A stretch of DNA of 34,918 bases from Streptococcus ovuberis (GCF_012396585.1 NZ_JAAXPR010000022.1:1-34918); one strand, 5' to 3'. Shown: positions 1-8,200, numbered from the stretch's first letter. The notes: generated from the sequence alone by a model not told the origin. Numbers and translations are program-made.

Positions 1-56
1 GTCACAGCTAAACCACCCAAACCAATCAATAGCCGAGCCTTCATTTTGTTTAACAT
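1..56 (-). CDS. 5' end of an exported or membrane protein gene (partial)
   Basis: The minus strand starts an open frame at ATG 56-54 that runs off the window edge. Its residues are M-L-N-K-M-K-A-R followed by a hydrophobic run (LLIGLGGLAVT), the pattern of a signal peptide or N-terminal anchor. A ribosome-binding sequence (AAAGGAG) lies about 12 bases upstream; an in-frame GTG at 59 has closer spacing (9 bases) and may be the true start. Only 18 or 19 codons are visible, so no family can be named. The gene diverges from the HNH/ATPase operon and marks the left flank of the accessory region. Confidence 0.5.
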   Translation of the reverse strand, partial: MLNKMKARLLIGLGGLAV

Positions 57-93
57 CACTAGTACTATCTCCTTTTTCCATAAGATAGCACTA

Positions 94-124
94 TGATAAC
101 AAGATGAACTTGAAAAAGTTATCA
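94..124. promoter_or_regulatory. Inverted repeat between divergent genes
   Basis: TGATAAC (94-100) and GTTATCA (118-124) form a perfect 7-bp inverted repeat with a 17-bp spacer, in the region between the partial minus-strand gene and the HNH gene. Its placement suits an operator for the minus-strand gene. No binding protein can be assigned. The rest of 57-227 is AT-rich and shows no gene. Confidence 0.3.
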
Positions 125-227
125 CAAGAATATAAATACGGTTCAAAGTTGATGGAAAATTTAGATTTTATACCTTTAGGTAATCCCTAAATAAATTGAA
201 AAAGTTAGATTCTTTATCCTCTGATTG

Positions 228-281
228 TTCCATTTTCTTAATTAATTCGATATAATATTACCCAATCAGACACCTAAGGGG
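228..281 (+). promoter_or_regulatory. Promoter and RBS of the HNH/ATPase operon
   Basis: A perfect -10 hexamer TATAAT lies at 251-256. With 17-bp spacing the -35 position (228-233) reads TTCCAT, a poor match. A ribosome-binding sequence AAGGGG at 276-281 sits 7 bases before the ATG at 289. Both genes downstream are likely transcribed from here. Confidence 0.55.
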
Positions 282-288
282 ATATTAA

Positions 289-1221
289 ATGATAACAATT
301 AATCAAATATGTGACGAAGAAGTTAAAAATCTGTGTGAGGAAGTTTATAAACATATGAAGGCGGCTTATCGCAAAAACTTAGATAAGTGGTGTCGTAAAA
401 AAATAGCACCAATATTTCAAAAAATATTTGGTAGAGATTTTTCAGATACACCATTTTTAGATATTATGCTACTTTCTTATGATGAACTTGAAGAGCTTGT
501 TGCAGACTCAGAAATTATCAATTTAGATTATAAATTCAGTATAAAAAGTAACAGAAAAATAAAAGGAAATAGATCGGTATCAATTAAAGATTATCTAATC
601 AATAATGTATATAATGCCATTAGTAAAGACAGCCAGCGTAAAAAAATTCTATCTATAACTCATTTATCAGTATGCCCCTACTGTAATCGGAATTTTATGA
701 ATTCTTCCAATAATAAAAACACCTGTGAACTAGACCATTTTTGGAAAAAATCACAATTCCCAATTTTTGCAGCCTCTTTTTATAATTTAATCCCTTCCTG
801 TCCAAGTTGCAACAGGAATAAAGGTACTGAAACATTTTTATTGTCCCCATACAATGTTAATATTTCATCAAACCAACGGTTAAGATTTAGTTGGTACCCA
901 TTAGATGGTGATTTCTTATTCAATCATAATTCCATATATATTACTTCAATAACTTATAAAGATTTCAAAAAGGATTTTGACTTATTAGATTTACATAATC
1001 TATATCAAATACACAGTGATCTCGTATTAGATGCGATTTTGAAGAAAATTTTTATTACAGATCATTATTTGAACGAGATTAATAATATAATTCCATTATC
1101 TGACAGCGACATCGATAGACTATTTACTGGTGTGTATACTGCTGAAAAAGATTACCATAAAAGACCTCTATCAAAATTAATTTCGGACATATATGCTGAA
1201 TTAAATAATTTAGAAAGGTAG
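289..1221 (+). CDS. HNH endonuclease, first gene of a putative anti-phage pair
   Basis: This 310-residue protein carries a zinc-ribbon HNH nuclease core in its middle. Visible elements are CPYC (residues 129-132), ELDHF (147-151, catalytic His150), N166 in YNLIPSC, and CPSCNRNK (171-178). The two CxxC pairs should hold a structural zinc, and the DH plus Asn pattern is that of DNA-cutting HNH enzymes. The flanks (1-125 and 180-310) are not recognised; the C-terminal part is likely helical. It ends 3 bases before the ATPase gene, so the two are co-transcribed and probably work together. In Septu, PtuB is an HNH nuclease partnered with the ATPase PtuA, but there the ATPase gene comes first. Low GC compared with the housekeeping genes suggests transfer. 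HNH assignment is firm; the defence role is inferred. Confidence 0.8.
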   Translation: MITINQICDEEVKNLCEEVYKHMKAAYRKNLDKWCRKKIAPIFQKIFGRDFSDTPFLDIMLLSYDELEELVADSEIINLDYKFSIKSNRKIKGNRSVSIKDYLINNVYNAISKDSQRKKILSITHLSVCPYCNRNFMNSSNNKNTCELDHFWKKSQFPIFAASFYNLIPSCPSCNRNKGTETFLLSPYNVNISSNQRLRFSWYPLDGDFLFNHNSIYITSITYKDFKKDFDLLDLHNLYQIHSDLVLDAILKKIFITDHYLNEINNIIPLSDSDIDRLFTGVYTAEKDYHKRPLSKLISDIYAELNNLER

Positions 1222-1224
1222 AAA

Positions 1225-3096
1225 ATGAAACTTTTAGGATTGATTATACGTGATTATGAAAATTTAATAAGCAAGCAAATTTTTCATTTTTCAGATGAAT
1301 ACACTGTAAACTTCGATTGGAATGAAACAATAACAATCAACAAAAATCCACACTACATTGCCGAGTTTTATGGAGAAAATGTCACAAATATCACGGCAAT
1401 TGTAGGGATAAATGGTGTAGGAAAAACATCTCTGCTAAATTTTATAGGTTTTAAATTTTCAGAACGTAAGGAATTTTTAAGTAAATATGAATACTTTATT
1501 ATCTATGAACTAAATGATTCAATTTTTATTGAATTCAATAATAGTCATGCTGTAACACAAATAATATTTAATAATCATATTATAGACACTAGGGATGGTC
1601 TTATTGGAGATACCCAAACTAGCTTTTTAAAAAAACTAGGAGATACTTACCAAATTGTTTCTGATACTCCTAACAGTAGCATAAACTACATTTTCAAAAA
1701 ATATAACCAATATAGTTTTAGTGAAAAAGATGATCACATTGACACATTATTTGGCAATAAATTGATTAGTAGATACATATGTCAACCTCCTTCTAACTAT
1801 AATACTATTCAAGCATTTAGATTTTTAAAGATAAATAATTTCTTCACTTCAAGTAAAACACTGAAATATAGAATTTCATTTTGGTCTTATGAAGAACTAC
1901 AACTCTTGTTAGTAGAAAAAGATATTTATGATGAGAGAATCAATGAAAGAATCAATAAAATCTTATTAAGCCGTTTCCGTACAAATAGTTACAATTCTTT
2001 ATCATATCAGTTTATAAATCAAATAGTTGCTTTTCTTATAAATTTAAAATTAACGTTAAACGAAGTATATGGCTTTAAGAATGAGGATATTGATAGCTTA
2101 ATTATAAATCAAATTGTTGAGTACTTAACTTTGGCTCTTAGAGAGATTCAAATTGATATTTTACATGACTCTATTGATAAAACTTCTCAAGTGTTACAAG
2201 ATTACTTTAGAAACAATAAGCCATGTATTGATGCGCAGAATAATTATCAAATTACTGATTATATTAATTTTTCCATAGAAATCATACAATTATTATGGAA
2301 AGCTTCTGACCACTTAGAAATAAATAACAGCTCATTTATAATTGATTTTTCATCAAAAACAAAAGAGATTAACGATTTTCTAATGGGATATAGAAGGCTT
2401 CTGCATTGTAATAAAATAAACCCTAATGGCATCGTTGTATTTCCTGAAGATAATTTATTTTTTAAGTTACACGAGCTATCATCTACAGGAGAAGAAAATT
2501 TAATTCAATTTTTAGGACAATTAATTGAATTGATTTCAAATGCTAAAAGTGGGAACCATATAATCTTAATAGATGAAATAGATGACTCGTTTCATCCCTC
2601 ATGGTCAAATAAAATGGTTCAACTCTTAATTTTATGCTGTACTTACTTTTTAGACATTGAAAATCTTGGCTATCAAAATCCGACTTTTCAGTTTATTCTT
2701 ACAACTCATTCCCCATATATTTTATCTGATATAAAAAATGATAATGTAATTTCCCTAAAAGAAATTCACGGTAAGGTAATCTCAAAGCAAGTTGATACCT
2801 TTGCTAAAAACATACAACGAATAATATATGAGGAAATGGAGACAAGTGATATCTATGGAAGTTTTGCTCAAAGTAAGTTAAATAAAATCATAAATATTCT
2901 TAATCAACAGTCTATTTCTCCTACATTGATTGGACAAACAAAGATTGAAATACAAACTATTAATGAGCCAATAATACGTAATAAACTTAATCAGATGCTA
3001 TCTGAAAAAGTTTCACCTAACGAGAAAATCAAGCTATTAATTTCTGATTTAACATCTGAAGAACTTGAATTACTAAAAATCAATTTATCAGAATAA
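1225..3096 (+). CDS. ABC/OLD-type AAA ATPase partnered with the HNH nuclease
   Basis: This 623-residue cytosolic ATPase has a split ABC-type fold. Walker A is GINGVGKT (61-68), a signature-like LSSTGEE lies at 418-424, Walker B IILIDE at 446-451 is followed by a D-loop region DDSFHP, and the switch histidine is in TTHSP (493-497). The stretch of about 350 residues between Walker A and the signature is a long, likely helical insertion, as in SMC/RecF/OLD-like and PtuA-like proteins. The last 110 residues are helical with no recognised domain; there is no TOPRIM motif, so it is not an OLD nuclease itself. It starts 3 bases after the HNH stop codon, and the weak GAAAGG upstream suggests translational coupling. 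The likely role is a nucleotide-gated sensor controlling the HNH nuclease. Family assignment is sound; the defence function is inferred from the pairing. Confidence 0.8.
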   Translation: MKLLGLIIRDYENLISKQIFHFSDEYTVNFDWNETITINKNPHYIAEFYGENVTNITAIVGINGVGKTSLLNFIGFKFSERKEFLSKYEYFIIYELNDSIFIEFNNSHAVTQIIFNNHIIDTRDGLIGDTQTSFLKKLGDTYQIVSDTPNSSINYIFKKYNQYSFSEKDDHIDTLFGNKLISRYICQPPSNYNTIQAFRFLKINNFFTSSKTLKYRISFWSYEELQLLLVEKDIYDERINERINKILLSRFRTNSYNSLSYQFINQIVAFLINLKLTLNEVYGFKNEDIDSLIINQIVEYLTLALREIQIDILHDSIDKTSQVLQDYFRNNKPCIDAQNNYQITDYINFSIEIIQLLWKASDHLEINNSSFIIDFSSKTKEINDFLMGYRRLLHCNKINPNGIVVFPEDNLFFKLHELSSTGEENLIQFLGQLIELISNAKSGNHIILIDEIDDSFHPSWSNKMVQLLILCCTYFLDIENLGYQNPTFQFILTTHSPYILSDIKNDNVISLKEIHGKVISKQVDTFAKNIQRIIYEEMETSDIYGSFAQSKLNKIINILNQQSISPTLIGQTKIEIQTINEPIIRNKLNQMLSEKVSPNEKIKLLISDLTSEELELLKINLSE

Positions 3097-3127
3097 CACG
3101 TCAATATTGAATAGTAGCCATATGCGT

Positions 3128-3152
3128 AAAATCCTTTCGTAGAAAGGGTTTT
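3128..3152. terminator. Hairpin downstream of the ATPase and integrase genes
   Basis: AAAATCCTTTC (3128-3138) and GAAAGGGTTTT (3142-3152) form an 11-bp stem with one G-T pair and a 3-base loop. It lies between the convergent 3' ends of the ATPase gene and the integrase remnant and ends in T-runs on both strands, so it could terminate both. Because it sits at the end of an integrase gene it may also belong to the old attachment site. Confidence 0.45.
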
Positions 3153-3180
3153 CAACCCTGAATTGTCTTGTTTTGTTGCT

Positions 3181-3200
3181 AGGCACCAAGCAGGCACCAA
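3181..3200. repeat. Direct repeat beside the integrase 3' end, possible att-site element
   Basis: AGGCACCAA occurs twice, at 3181-3189 and 3192-3200, 11 bp apart start to start, directly beyond the stop codon of the integrase remnant (3209). Short tandem repeats in this position are typical of integrase binding sites at element ends. No second copy of the surrounding sequence was found elsewhere in the window, so an att core cannot be defined. Confidence 0.4.
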
Positions 3201-3208
3201 AGTTTCGA

Positions 3209-4182
3209 TTACCAAGACATTTCATATGCCAATATTTTACCATGTTTCTTAATAGTCAAAAGTTTAAAATTAGGATAAACTTTTGTAAGTTCTTTTTTTA
3301 TCTTAGGTAGAATATTTGCCGAAATATGTCGAGGTTGATAGCTATTCGATAAATGAAGTTTCTCTCTAAATTCCTGCACTGTTAGAACTATTTTTTCAGC
3401 TTTTGAGGTTTCAATCATTTCACTCGCCATTTTCGAATGCTTACTAGTAAAAAATTGATGTGTAGAAAAATCTATATTACATTTCTGAGCAAATTCGTCA
3501 AGTGCCTTAAGCGATTGCTCTTGAGAGACAATTGTTTGGTGTGTGTAACCTAAAGTTATCTCTGCTCTTGAATGTCCGACACGTGCCATAATTTCCTTGA
3601 GAGGAACGGGTACATCCCCTCTCTGAAGATATGTAATATGCATATGTCTAAAGGAATGTGGCGTTACATGCTTCGTCCATTTAAAACCAAATTGTTCTTC
3701 ACAACATTCTAATAATTTTTCCTCAACTCGCTTTAAAACTTCACGAAATGAGCTCGATCTAATAGATGAACCATATTCCGTTCTAAAAATACACGGAGAG
3801 TATCTAAAATTTGGACTTGGATTTTCCTTAGCATAAAGATCGAATTCATTATTTCGTTTTATTGCTCTTTTAATTGCCTCGCATGCAATTTTCGGTAACA
3901 AAATTTTTCTTTCTGAATTTGCTGTTTTTGTAGAATCAAAATAGAAATCATCAACTTTCAAATCATGTGTTTGCAGTGATTTATTTACATCTAATATTTG
4001 AGTTTCAAAGTTAACATCATCACTGGTAAAAGAAGCTTCACCAATCCGAAGGCCTGTGAATAGTAAAACAATTCCTATGAAATTATTGCGGTCTTCCATT
4101 TCCCAGTTAGTGGATCTTTATATTTTTCAACTACCTCATATCGAATTTTTCCTTTTGAATTAGTTTTAGTTCTATAAAACAT
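3209..4182 (-). pseudogene. Tyrosine integrase, internally deleted and frameshifted
   Basis: The original start is ATG 4182-4180, preceded by GGAG, and gives an N-terminal arm-binding segment (MFYRTKTNSKGKIRYEVVEK, then YKDPLTGKW) that stops after about 35 codons. The frame then jumps to a 296-residue catalytic part (4099-3209), with Arg18, Lys58 (DSTKTANS), His148 and Arg151 (HSFRH), His176 and Tyr185 (GYTH) in its own numbering. The core-binding domain, roughly 150 residues in normal integrases, is missing between the two parts, so the product cannot be a working integrase. After the tyrosine there is an extra tail of about 80 residues (from about 215); residues 236-296 look like the C-terminal winged helix of plasmid Rep initiators. 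The gene marks one end of a dead integrative element. Confidence 0.85.
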
Positions 4183-4266
4183 CGTTATTCTCCTCTATAT
4201 TAAAATAGAAAATCGATACGATTATAGAATTTAACCAATTCATATTATACCATGATTTATTCTGAA

Positions 4267-4487
4267 TTACCGCTTTTGTTTCCATTCAAGAAACTCTTGA
4301 AAACCATCTAAATTAATAAATACGATTTTATGGGAGGGGTGCAATATATACTTTTCATTTCTCTCATTTCCTTTAACCAGCGGTTAAGCGTATAGATTGA
4401 TAGTCCCTCCCACCGTTTCATTAACGCTTCTTTGTCTGCCCACTCTGCAATCGAATTCTCTACTGGTACATATTTTATCTTTTGCAT
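4267..4487 (-). pseudogene. Excisionase remnant with a frameshift
   Basis: A strong RBS (GGAGGAAAG) precedes ATG 4487-4485. The first frame reads MQKIKYVPVENSIAEWADKE, then ALMKRWEGLSIYTLNRWLKEMRE, before running out of register and ending at a TAG at 4308. Shifting one base near 4360-4370 restores the expected ending NEKYILHPSHKIVFINLDGF, QEFLEWKQKR and a TAA at 4267-4269. This matches the roughly 75-residue MerR-like excisionases that sit beside integrases in streptococcal prophages and ICEs. The interval is 221 bases, not a multiple of three, which fits a single-base indel. The gene lies immediately upstream of the integrase remnant, the usual xis-int order. Confidence 0.7.
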
Positions 4488-4515
4488 ACTTTCCTCCAGT
4501 TTATCGATTTTCTAT

Positions 4516-4685
4516 CTATTCATTAGTTTCACGACATTGGTGGGTTGATTTGGACATCAACATAGGAATCTCACCTGCTCCATTTTTCGACTAGAGCCTG
4601 AACGTACAGAAGTATCATTAACATTATTTGTGTCATGACAAATTGGATTCCAACCCAATTTTAGAAACAGATATTTTTCGCTCAT
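4516..4685 (-). other. Two tiny reading frames, likely remnants of the dead element
   Basis: On the minus strand an ATG at 4685 opens a 42-codon frame (MSEKYLFLKLGWNPICHDTN and on) ending at a TGA at 4557-4559. Overlapping it, ATG 4563 opens MLMSKSTHQCRETNE with a stop at 4516. Neither is a recognised family. They lie between the repressor remnant and the excisionase, where replication genes sit in streptococcal integrative elements, so they may be leftovers of a deleted rep gene. Confidence 0.25.
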
Positions 4686-4764
4686 ATCATCGCGTCTCTA
4701 TTTCAACTGCTCGACAAATAAAGTCCCACCTTGGTCCATTCAATTTTCAAAGGACCAGGAGGGA

Positions 4765-4983
4765 CTATTTGATATTTTTCTTTATCCTCTTAGGATAATC
4801 TGATAATCCTAAGAGATAATCTGTACTGACACAATATAGATTGGAGAGACGAATTAAATCTTCGATTGACAGACCACGTTTTCCAGATTCGATTCTCGAA
4901 TATGAGGCCTGACTACAAAATAAATAATTTGCTCCAAATTCTTGAGTAAAATCTGAATCTTCTCTTAAATCTTTTATGCGTCT
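4765..4983 (-). pseudogene. CI/Cro-like HTH repressor without a usable start
   Basis: The minus-strand frame from about 4983 to the TAG at 4765-4767 encodes RRIKDLREDSDFTQEFGANY, LFCSQASYSRIESGKRGLSI and EDLIRLSNLYCVSTDYLLGL, an XRE-type helix-turn-helix with the usual recognition-helix pattern (SQASYSRIESGKR) and STDYLLGL ending. In the same frame a GTG at 4992 is followed two codons later by a TAG (4984-4986), and no ATG precedes the domain, so the start has been lost. It would have been the lysogeny-type regulator of the element, reading away from the operator-like repeat at 5046-5064. Expression from a rare start such as ATA (about 4977) is possible but unlikely. Confidence 0.7.
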
Positions 4984-5045
4984 CTACCTCACGTCTGTTC
5001 ACTCCTATAACAAGTATATCGGTGAATATTCAGGACTTTTCAATA

Positions 5046-5064
5046 ATATACCAAACTGGTATAT
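5046..5064. promoter_or_regulatory. Operator-like inverted repeat of the dead element
   Basis: ATATACC (5046-5052) and GGTATAT (5058-5064) form a perfect 7-bp inverted repeat with a 5-bp spacer, just upstream of the repressor remnant. On the plus strand an RBS-like AAGGAG follows at about 5071-5076 with no open frame after it. This is the look of a repressor-controlled divergent switch whose rightward gene has been deleted. From there to 5175 no gene is seen. Confidence 0.45.
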
Positions 5065-5175
5065 GTTCATTAAGGAGTATTACATCTACGTGACTACTTG
5101 GAATTAAAAATTAATTTCTACTCCATTTCACATACGGAAATTGTGTACCTTTAAATTTTTTCGATAACGAGTAAA

Positions 5176-5195
5176 GGCGGTAGCTAAATACCGCC
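5176..5195 (-). terminator. Terminator of the fucose operon
   Basis: GGCGGTA (5176-5182) and TACCGCC (5189-5195) form a 7-bp GC-rich stem with a 6-base loop, 60 bases beyond the GH98 stop codon. On the minus-strand transcript it is followed by a short run of U (TTTA), so it is a moderate intrinsic terminator. Confidence 0.6.
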
Positions 5196-5254
5196 TCCAC
5201 ATACTTTACCTATGAATTTTCAAAATTATCGAACTATTACTCAATATGAAACGT

Positions 5255-8182
5255 CTAATATCGTATTAAGAATTCAGCAAAACCATTATTTACAACTGTG
5301 ATTCTTGCTGTCTTAGTCTCTTCATCAAATTCTATTTGTGGTGTTTGAATATCTGAATCCGTTGACTTTAGAATCTCAATGGTGGGTTTTACTTTAACAT
5401 TTTTCAACACATAAACTGTTTGGCGTTGTTCAGAGTTAGCAGTGTTGTGAATATAATTGTTGTAGACCCAATCAATTGCATCTGGTTTTGACAACTGTGG
5501 TAACGTCCTAGCAGAAGTTGCATCTGTTGCACCTTCCCATAGACTATCTTTGTTTATCCGATAGTTATTGAGGAGAATATGCAAACCAGAATCTGTTTCT
5601 TCGACAATAGTGAATGAGTGCGACTTCAATGTGACATCAAACTCTTTCCCATTTAGTTCGAATGAACCTGTTTGATCGTTGTCTCTATTATATTCATAGT
5701 TATAGATAAAGACTCTGTTATCAATTTCATCTCCAAAAATATTTCCAGTATATTCTTCTGGGTAAAGGGCGTTCAAAAAGTTTCTTCTATTGGCAGCTGA
5801 ACTCATCTCACCTGATGAAAGGCTTAGTACTTGGATTGTTTCAGGTAATTTTGATCGCAATACATCAACTGAAATACTAGCAGGAACCGCTGGCAACGTA
5901 CCGTATCGACCAGTAGTATATAAAGGACTTTGGTGCGTTGCAGTATTCACATCAACAAAGAAGTGTCCGTCACGTTTTGATGAATAATTGCCACTCAAGA
6001 CTACTTTAGTATTAGCTAATACTTCCTCTTTTGATGGCGCTGGATTTTTGATGATGTACTTAAAGAATGTTTCTATGACATTCGAGAATAGAGGAGATTC
6101 TTCATTTCTAACACCATAGGTATACGCAGGGTGTTCAAAATTGTAAACTGATCCACCATTTAAATAAATGTTCACAGCTTCGGCACCGAGCATAGCCTCA
6201 GGTTGAGTTAACCACTGCCTATTCCCTTGAGTCTTACCAATACTGCTCTGTTCAAATAACTTCCATTTTCCAGTTTCGTACCATTTCCAGGTATCCATCA
6301 GACCACCCCATTGATAAGCATAATCCGCCAACCACAATCCTGTCATATAACTTGCAGTTGGTGCATCATTTCCTTCATGGGCTGGTGTATTTTTGTACAT
6401 GAAAATAAAGTTTTCCCAATACTTCTCTACCGCTTCTTTAAAGGCTGTTTTTCCATGTGCTCCCATAGCTTTTTCGATTGAAGCACCGTTATTTTGTTCA
6501 GACCAGATAAAGTAACCACCATGTTTTGCAGATAATTTTAAATACTCAGCTGCTTTGCTTTCTACATCTCCTGCCCACACCCAATAGTTTTCAGTTGAGA
6601 ATACTCCTTGTAAACTAGAGTATCGTTCATACATTCTATCGATCCAGTCAATACCGATCCAATGAGCTGCAGTATAGTGAGGTTGATTACCTGCTGTATA
6701 AACCGTTAGCATTACTGGAATTGGCTCATTTTGACCCGTTTGTGGATTGATGTAATTTTGTGCTTCATTAAGTATATGCTCATAAAATTGTTGAGCAACT
6801 CCTGCTCTCTTTGGTAAGTCGTCAGGATGGATTTGAATAACTGTATATGGTTTTAATTCGGGATCGATATTTTCCCACTTACCGGCTAAAGTATCTCCAC
6901 CCCAGAAAGTGTAATTTCCACGGCTGTATTCATTTCCATTAGCGTAAAGTGGCATCATTAGAAGGGGACTTGTATTTGAAATTTCACGACGTTTAGGAGC
7001 TGGGTCAAAGTCATTTGGATTTTTGAATGCTCCTTTTGCTACAAAATACGCACCTGCAAATACAACTTCATCTCCCCAAGTTTGAGCCCCAGCATAACTT
7101 TTCAATCTAAAAGTACGAGAATCTTCTGGGATTTCAATATCGATTTTAACTGCCTTAGTATTGTAGTTTATACCATTTGGATATTCATCTAAAGTGGAAT
7201 AGATTACCTCTCCGTCAACCTCAATCTCAACTTTCTCAATATTGGCATATCTATTATCAGAGTGGCCAGCACTTCTATCAAGTCCAACAAAAGTTGCAAA
7301 ATGACTGACTTCTGCTCCTTCAATGTTATACTCAATTGTTGAAGGCGAACCAGCAATCGTTCCTAAACCTTTATCAAATTCTTTAATAGAATCATCTGAC
7401 ATTTTTAGGGATATTTTTTGATTACTACCGTTATTTCCAAGTGAGAATGGCTTGTTTTTTTGAACAATTTTAGAAAATGTTGCATCTCCATGTGTTGCAA
7501 TTCTCCATTCTAAATCAGACAAGTAGACCGAACCTTCTCGAATAGGTAATGAATTTGGATCTTCATTAGTTTCTGAAGGGTTAGTAACCGAATGCTCTGG
7601 TATGGTTAGTTTGGGATCCGCAAAAACAACTTCATCACCCCAAGTATATTGGCCTGAATAACTTTTTAACTCTAATCTTTGTGCTCCTGCGGGAATATCA
7701 ACCTGTAAAGGTATGGCTGGAGTATCATAATTTATCCCATCTGGATAATCAGTTAGAGTTGTAAACTTAACTTCATTGTCAACTAAAATTTCGACTTTAT
7801 CTACTTTGGCATACCTATGATCGGTTGGTCTTGCAGTCCGATCAATCCCTACGTAGGAGCTAAAAGATGTAGCATTGTAGCTAGAAATATCATAGCTGAT
7901 TGTCGAAGGATTGGCTGCTACTGTACCTATCCCATTTTCAAATTCTCTGATATTCCCGTCATCCATTTTTAAAGATATTTTATTATCTCTTCCATCATTT
8001 CCAGCCGTAAAGGGTTGGTTTATCTGAACAGTTTTAGATGATGTTGCATCGCCATGAGTTGCAGAGTTCCATTCTATCTCAGTGAGTGAAATTTCATCCG
8101 CATTCACTTGAGACTGAATAATTCCAATAGACATCAATGCAATTATTGAAAACAATTTAATTTGCACTTTTTTTAATCTCAT
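5255..8182 (-). CDS. Secreted GH98 endo-beta-galactosidase with two CBM51 modules (blood-group A/B antigen)
   Basis: This 975-residue enzyme begins with a signal peptide (residues 1-29, cleavage near VNA-DE). Two CBM51/NPCBM modules follow (about 31-195 and 220-385), each with an ATHGDAT motif near its start and TWGDEVVFA near its end. The GH98 catalytic barrel spans about 398-720 (HPDDLPKR, GVFSTENYWVWAGD, YFIWSEQNNG, LNGGSVYNFEHP), followed by a beta-rich GH98 C-terminal domain to 975. Family members cut the internal galactose linkage of type 2 A/B antigens and free the trisaccharide; tandem CBM51 with GH98 is the layout of Sp3GH98 of S. pneumoniae. No LPXTG sorting signal or choline-binding repeats are present, so the enzyme should be released or held only by its sugar-binding modules. 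It is the last gene of the fucose operon, with a 122-base gap and possibly its own weak promoter. Confidence 0.88.
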   Translation of the reverse strand: MRLKKVQIKLFSIIALMSIGIIQSQVNADEISLTEIEWNSATHGDATSSKTVQINQPFTAGNDGRDNKISLKMDDGNIREFENGIGTVAANPSTISYDISSYNATSFSSYVGIDRTARPTDHRYAKVDKVEILVDNEVKFTTLTDYPDGINYDTPAIPLQVDIPAGAQRLELKSYSGQYTWGDEVVFADPKLTIPEHSVTNPSETNEDPNSLPIREGSVYLSDLEWRIATHGDATFSKIVQKNKPFSLGNNGSNQKISLKMSDDSIKEFDKGLGTIAGSPSTIEYNIEGAEVSHFATFVGLDRSAGHSDNRYANIEKVEIEVDGEVIYSTLDEYPNGINYNTKAVKIDIEIPEDSRTFRLKSYAGAQTWGDEVVFAGAYFVAKGAFKNPNDFDPAPKRREISNTSPLLMMPLYANGNEYSRGNYTFWGGDTLAGKWENIDPELKPYTVIQIHPDDLPKRAGVAQQFYEHILNEAQNYINPQTGQNEPIPVMLTVYTAGNQPHYTAAHWIGIDWIDRMYERYSSLQGVFSTENYWVWAGDVESKAAEYLKLSAKHGGYFIWSEQNNGASIEKAMGAHGKTAFKEAVEKYWENFIFMYKNTPAHEGNDAPTASYMTGLWLADYAYQWGGLMDTWKWYETGKWKLFEQSSIGKTQGNRQWLTQPEAMLGAEAVNIYLNGGSVYNFEHPAYTYGVRNEESPLFSNVIETFFKYIIKNPAPSKEEVLANTKVVLSGNYSSKRDGHFFVDVNTATHQSPLYTTGRYGTLPAVPASISVDVLRSKLPETIQVLSLSSGEMSSAANRRNFLNALYPEEYTGNIFGDEIDNRVFIYNYEYNRDNDQTGSFELNGKEFDVTLKSHSFTIVEETDSGLHILLNNYRINKDSLWEGATDATSARTLPQLSKPDAIDWVYNNYIHNTANSEQRQTVYVLKNVKVKPTIEILKSTDSDIQTPQIEFDEETKTARITVVNNGFAEFLIRY

Positions 8183-8200
8183 TTGTAAACCTCAATTGAA

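Noticed and set aside
1..3215. Retron (reverse transcriptase plus msr/msd) around the HNH/ATPase pair
   Set aside because: PtuAB-like pairs can be retron effectors, but no reverse transcriptase frame or msr/msd-like repeat structure is present next to the genes in the window.
2991..3215. 74-codon minus-strand frame over the ATPase end and att-like gap
   Set aside because: It overlaps the ATPase gene antisense, has no RBS and no recognised motif; it reflects the repeat and hairpin sequence.
4397..4594. 65-codon plus-strand frame over the excisionase remnant
   Set aside because: It is antisense to the recognisable excisionase sequence and has no RBS or family signal.
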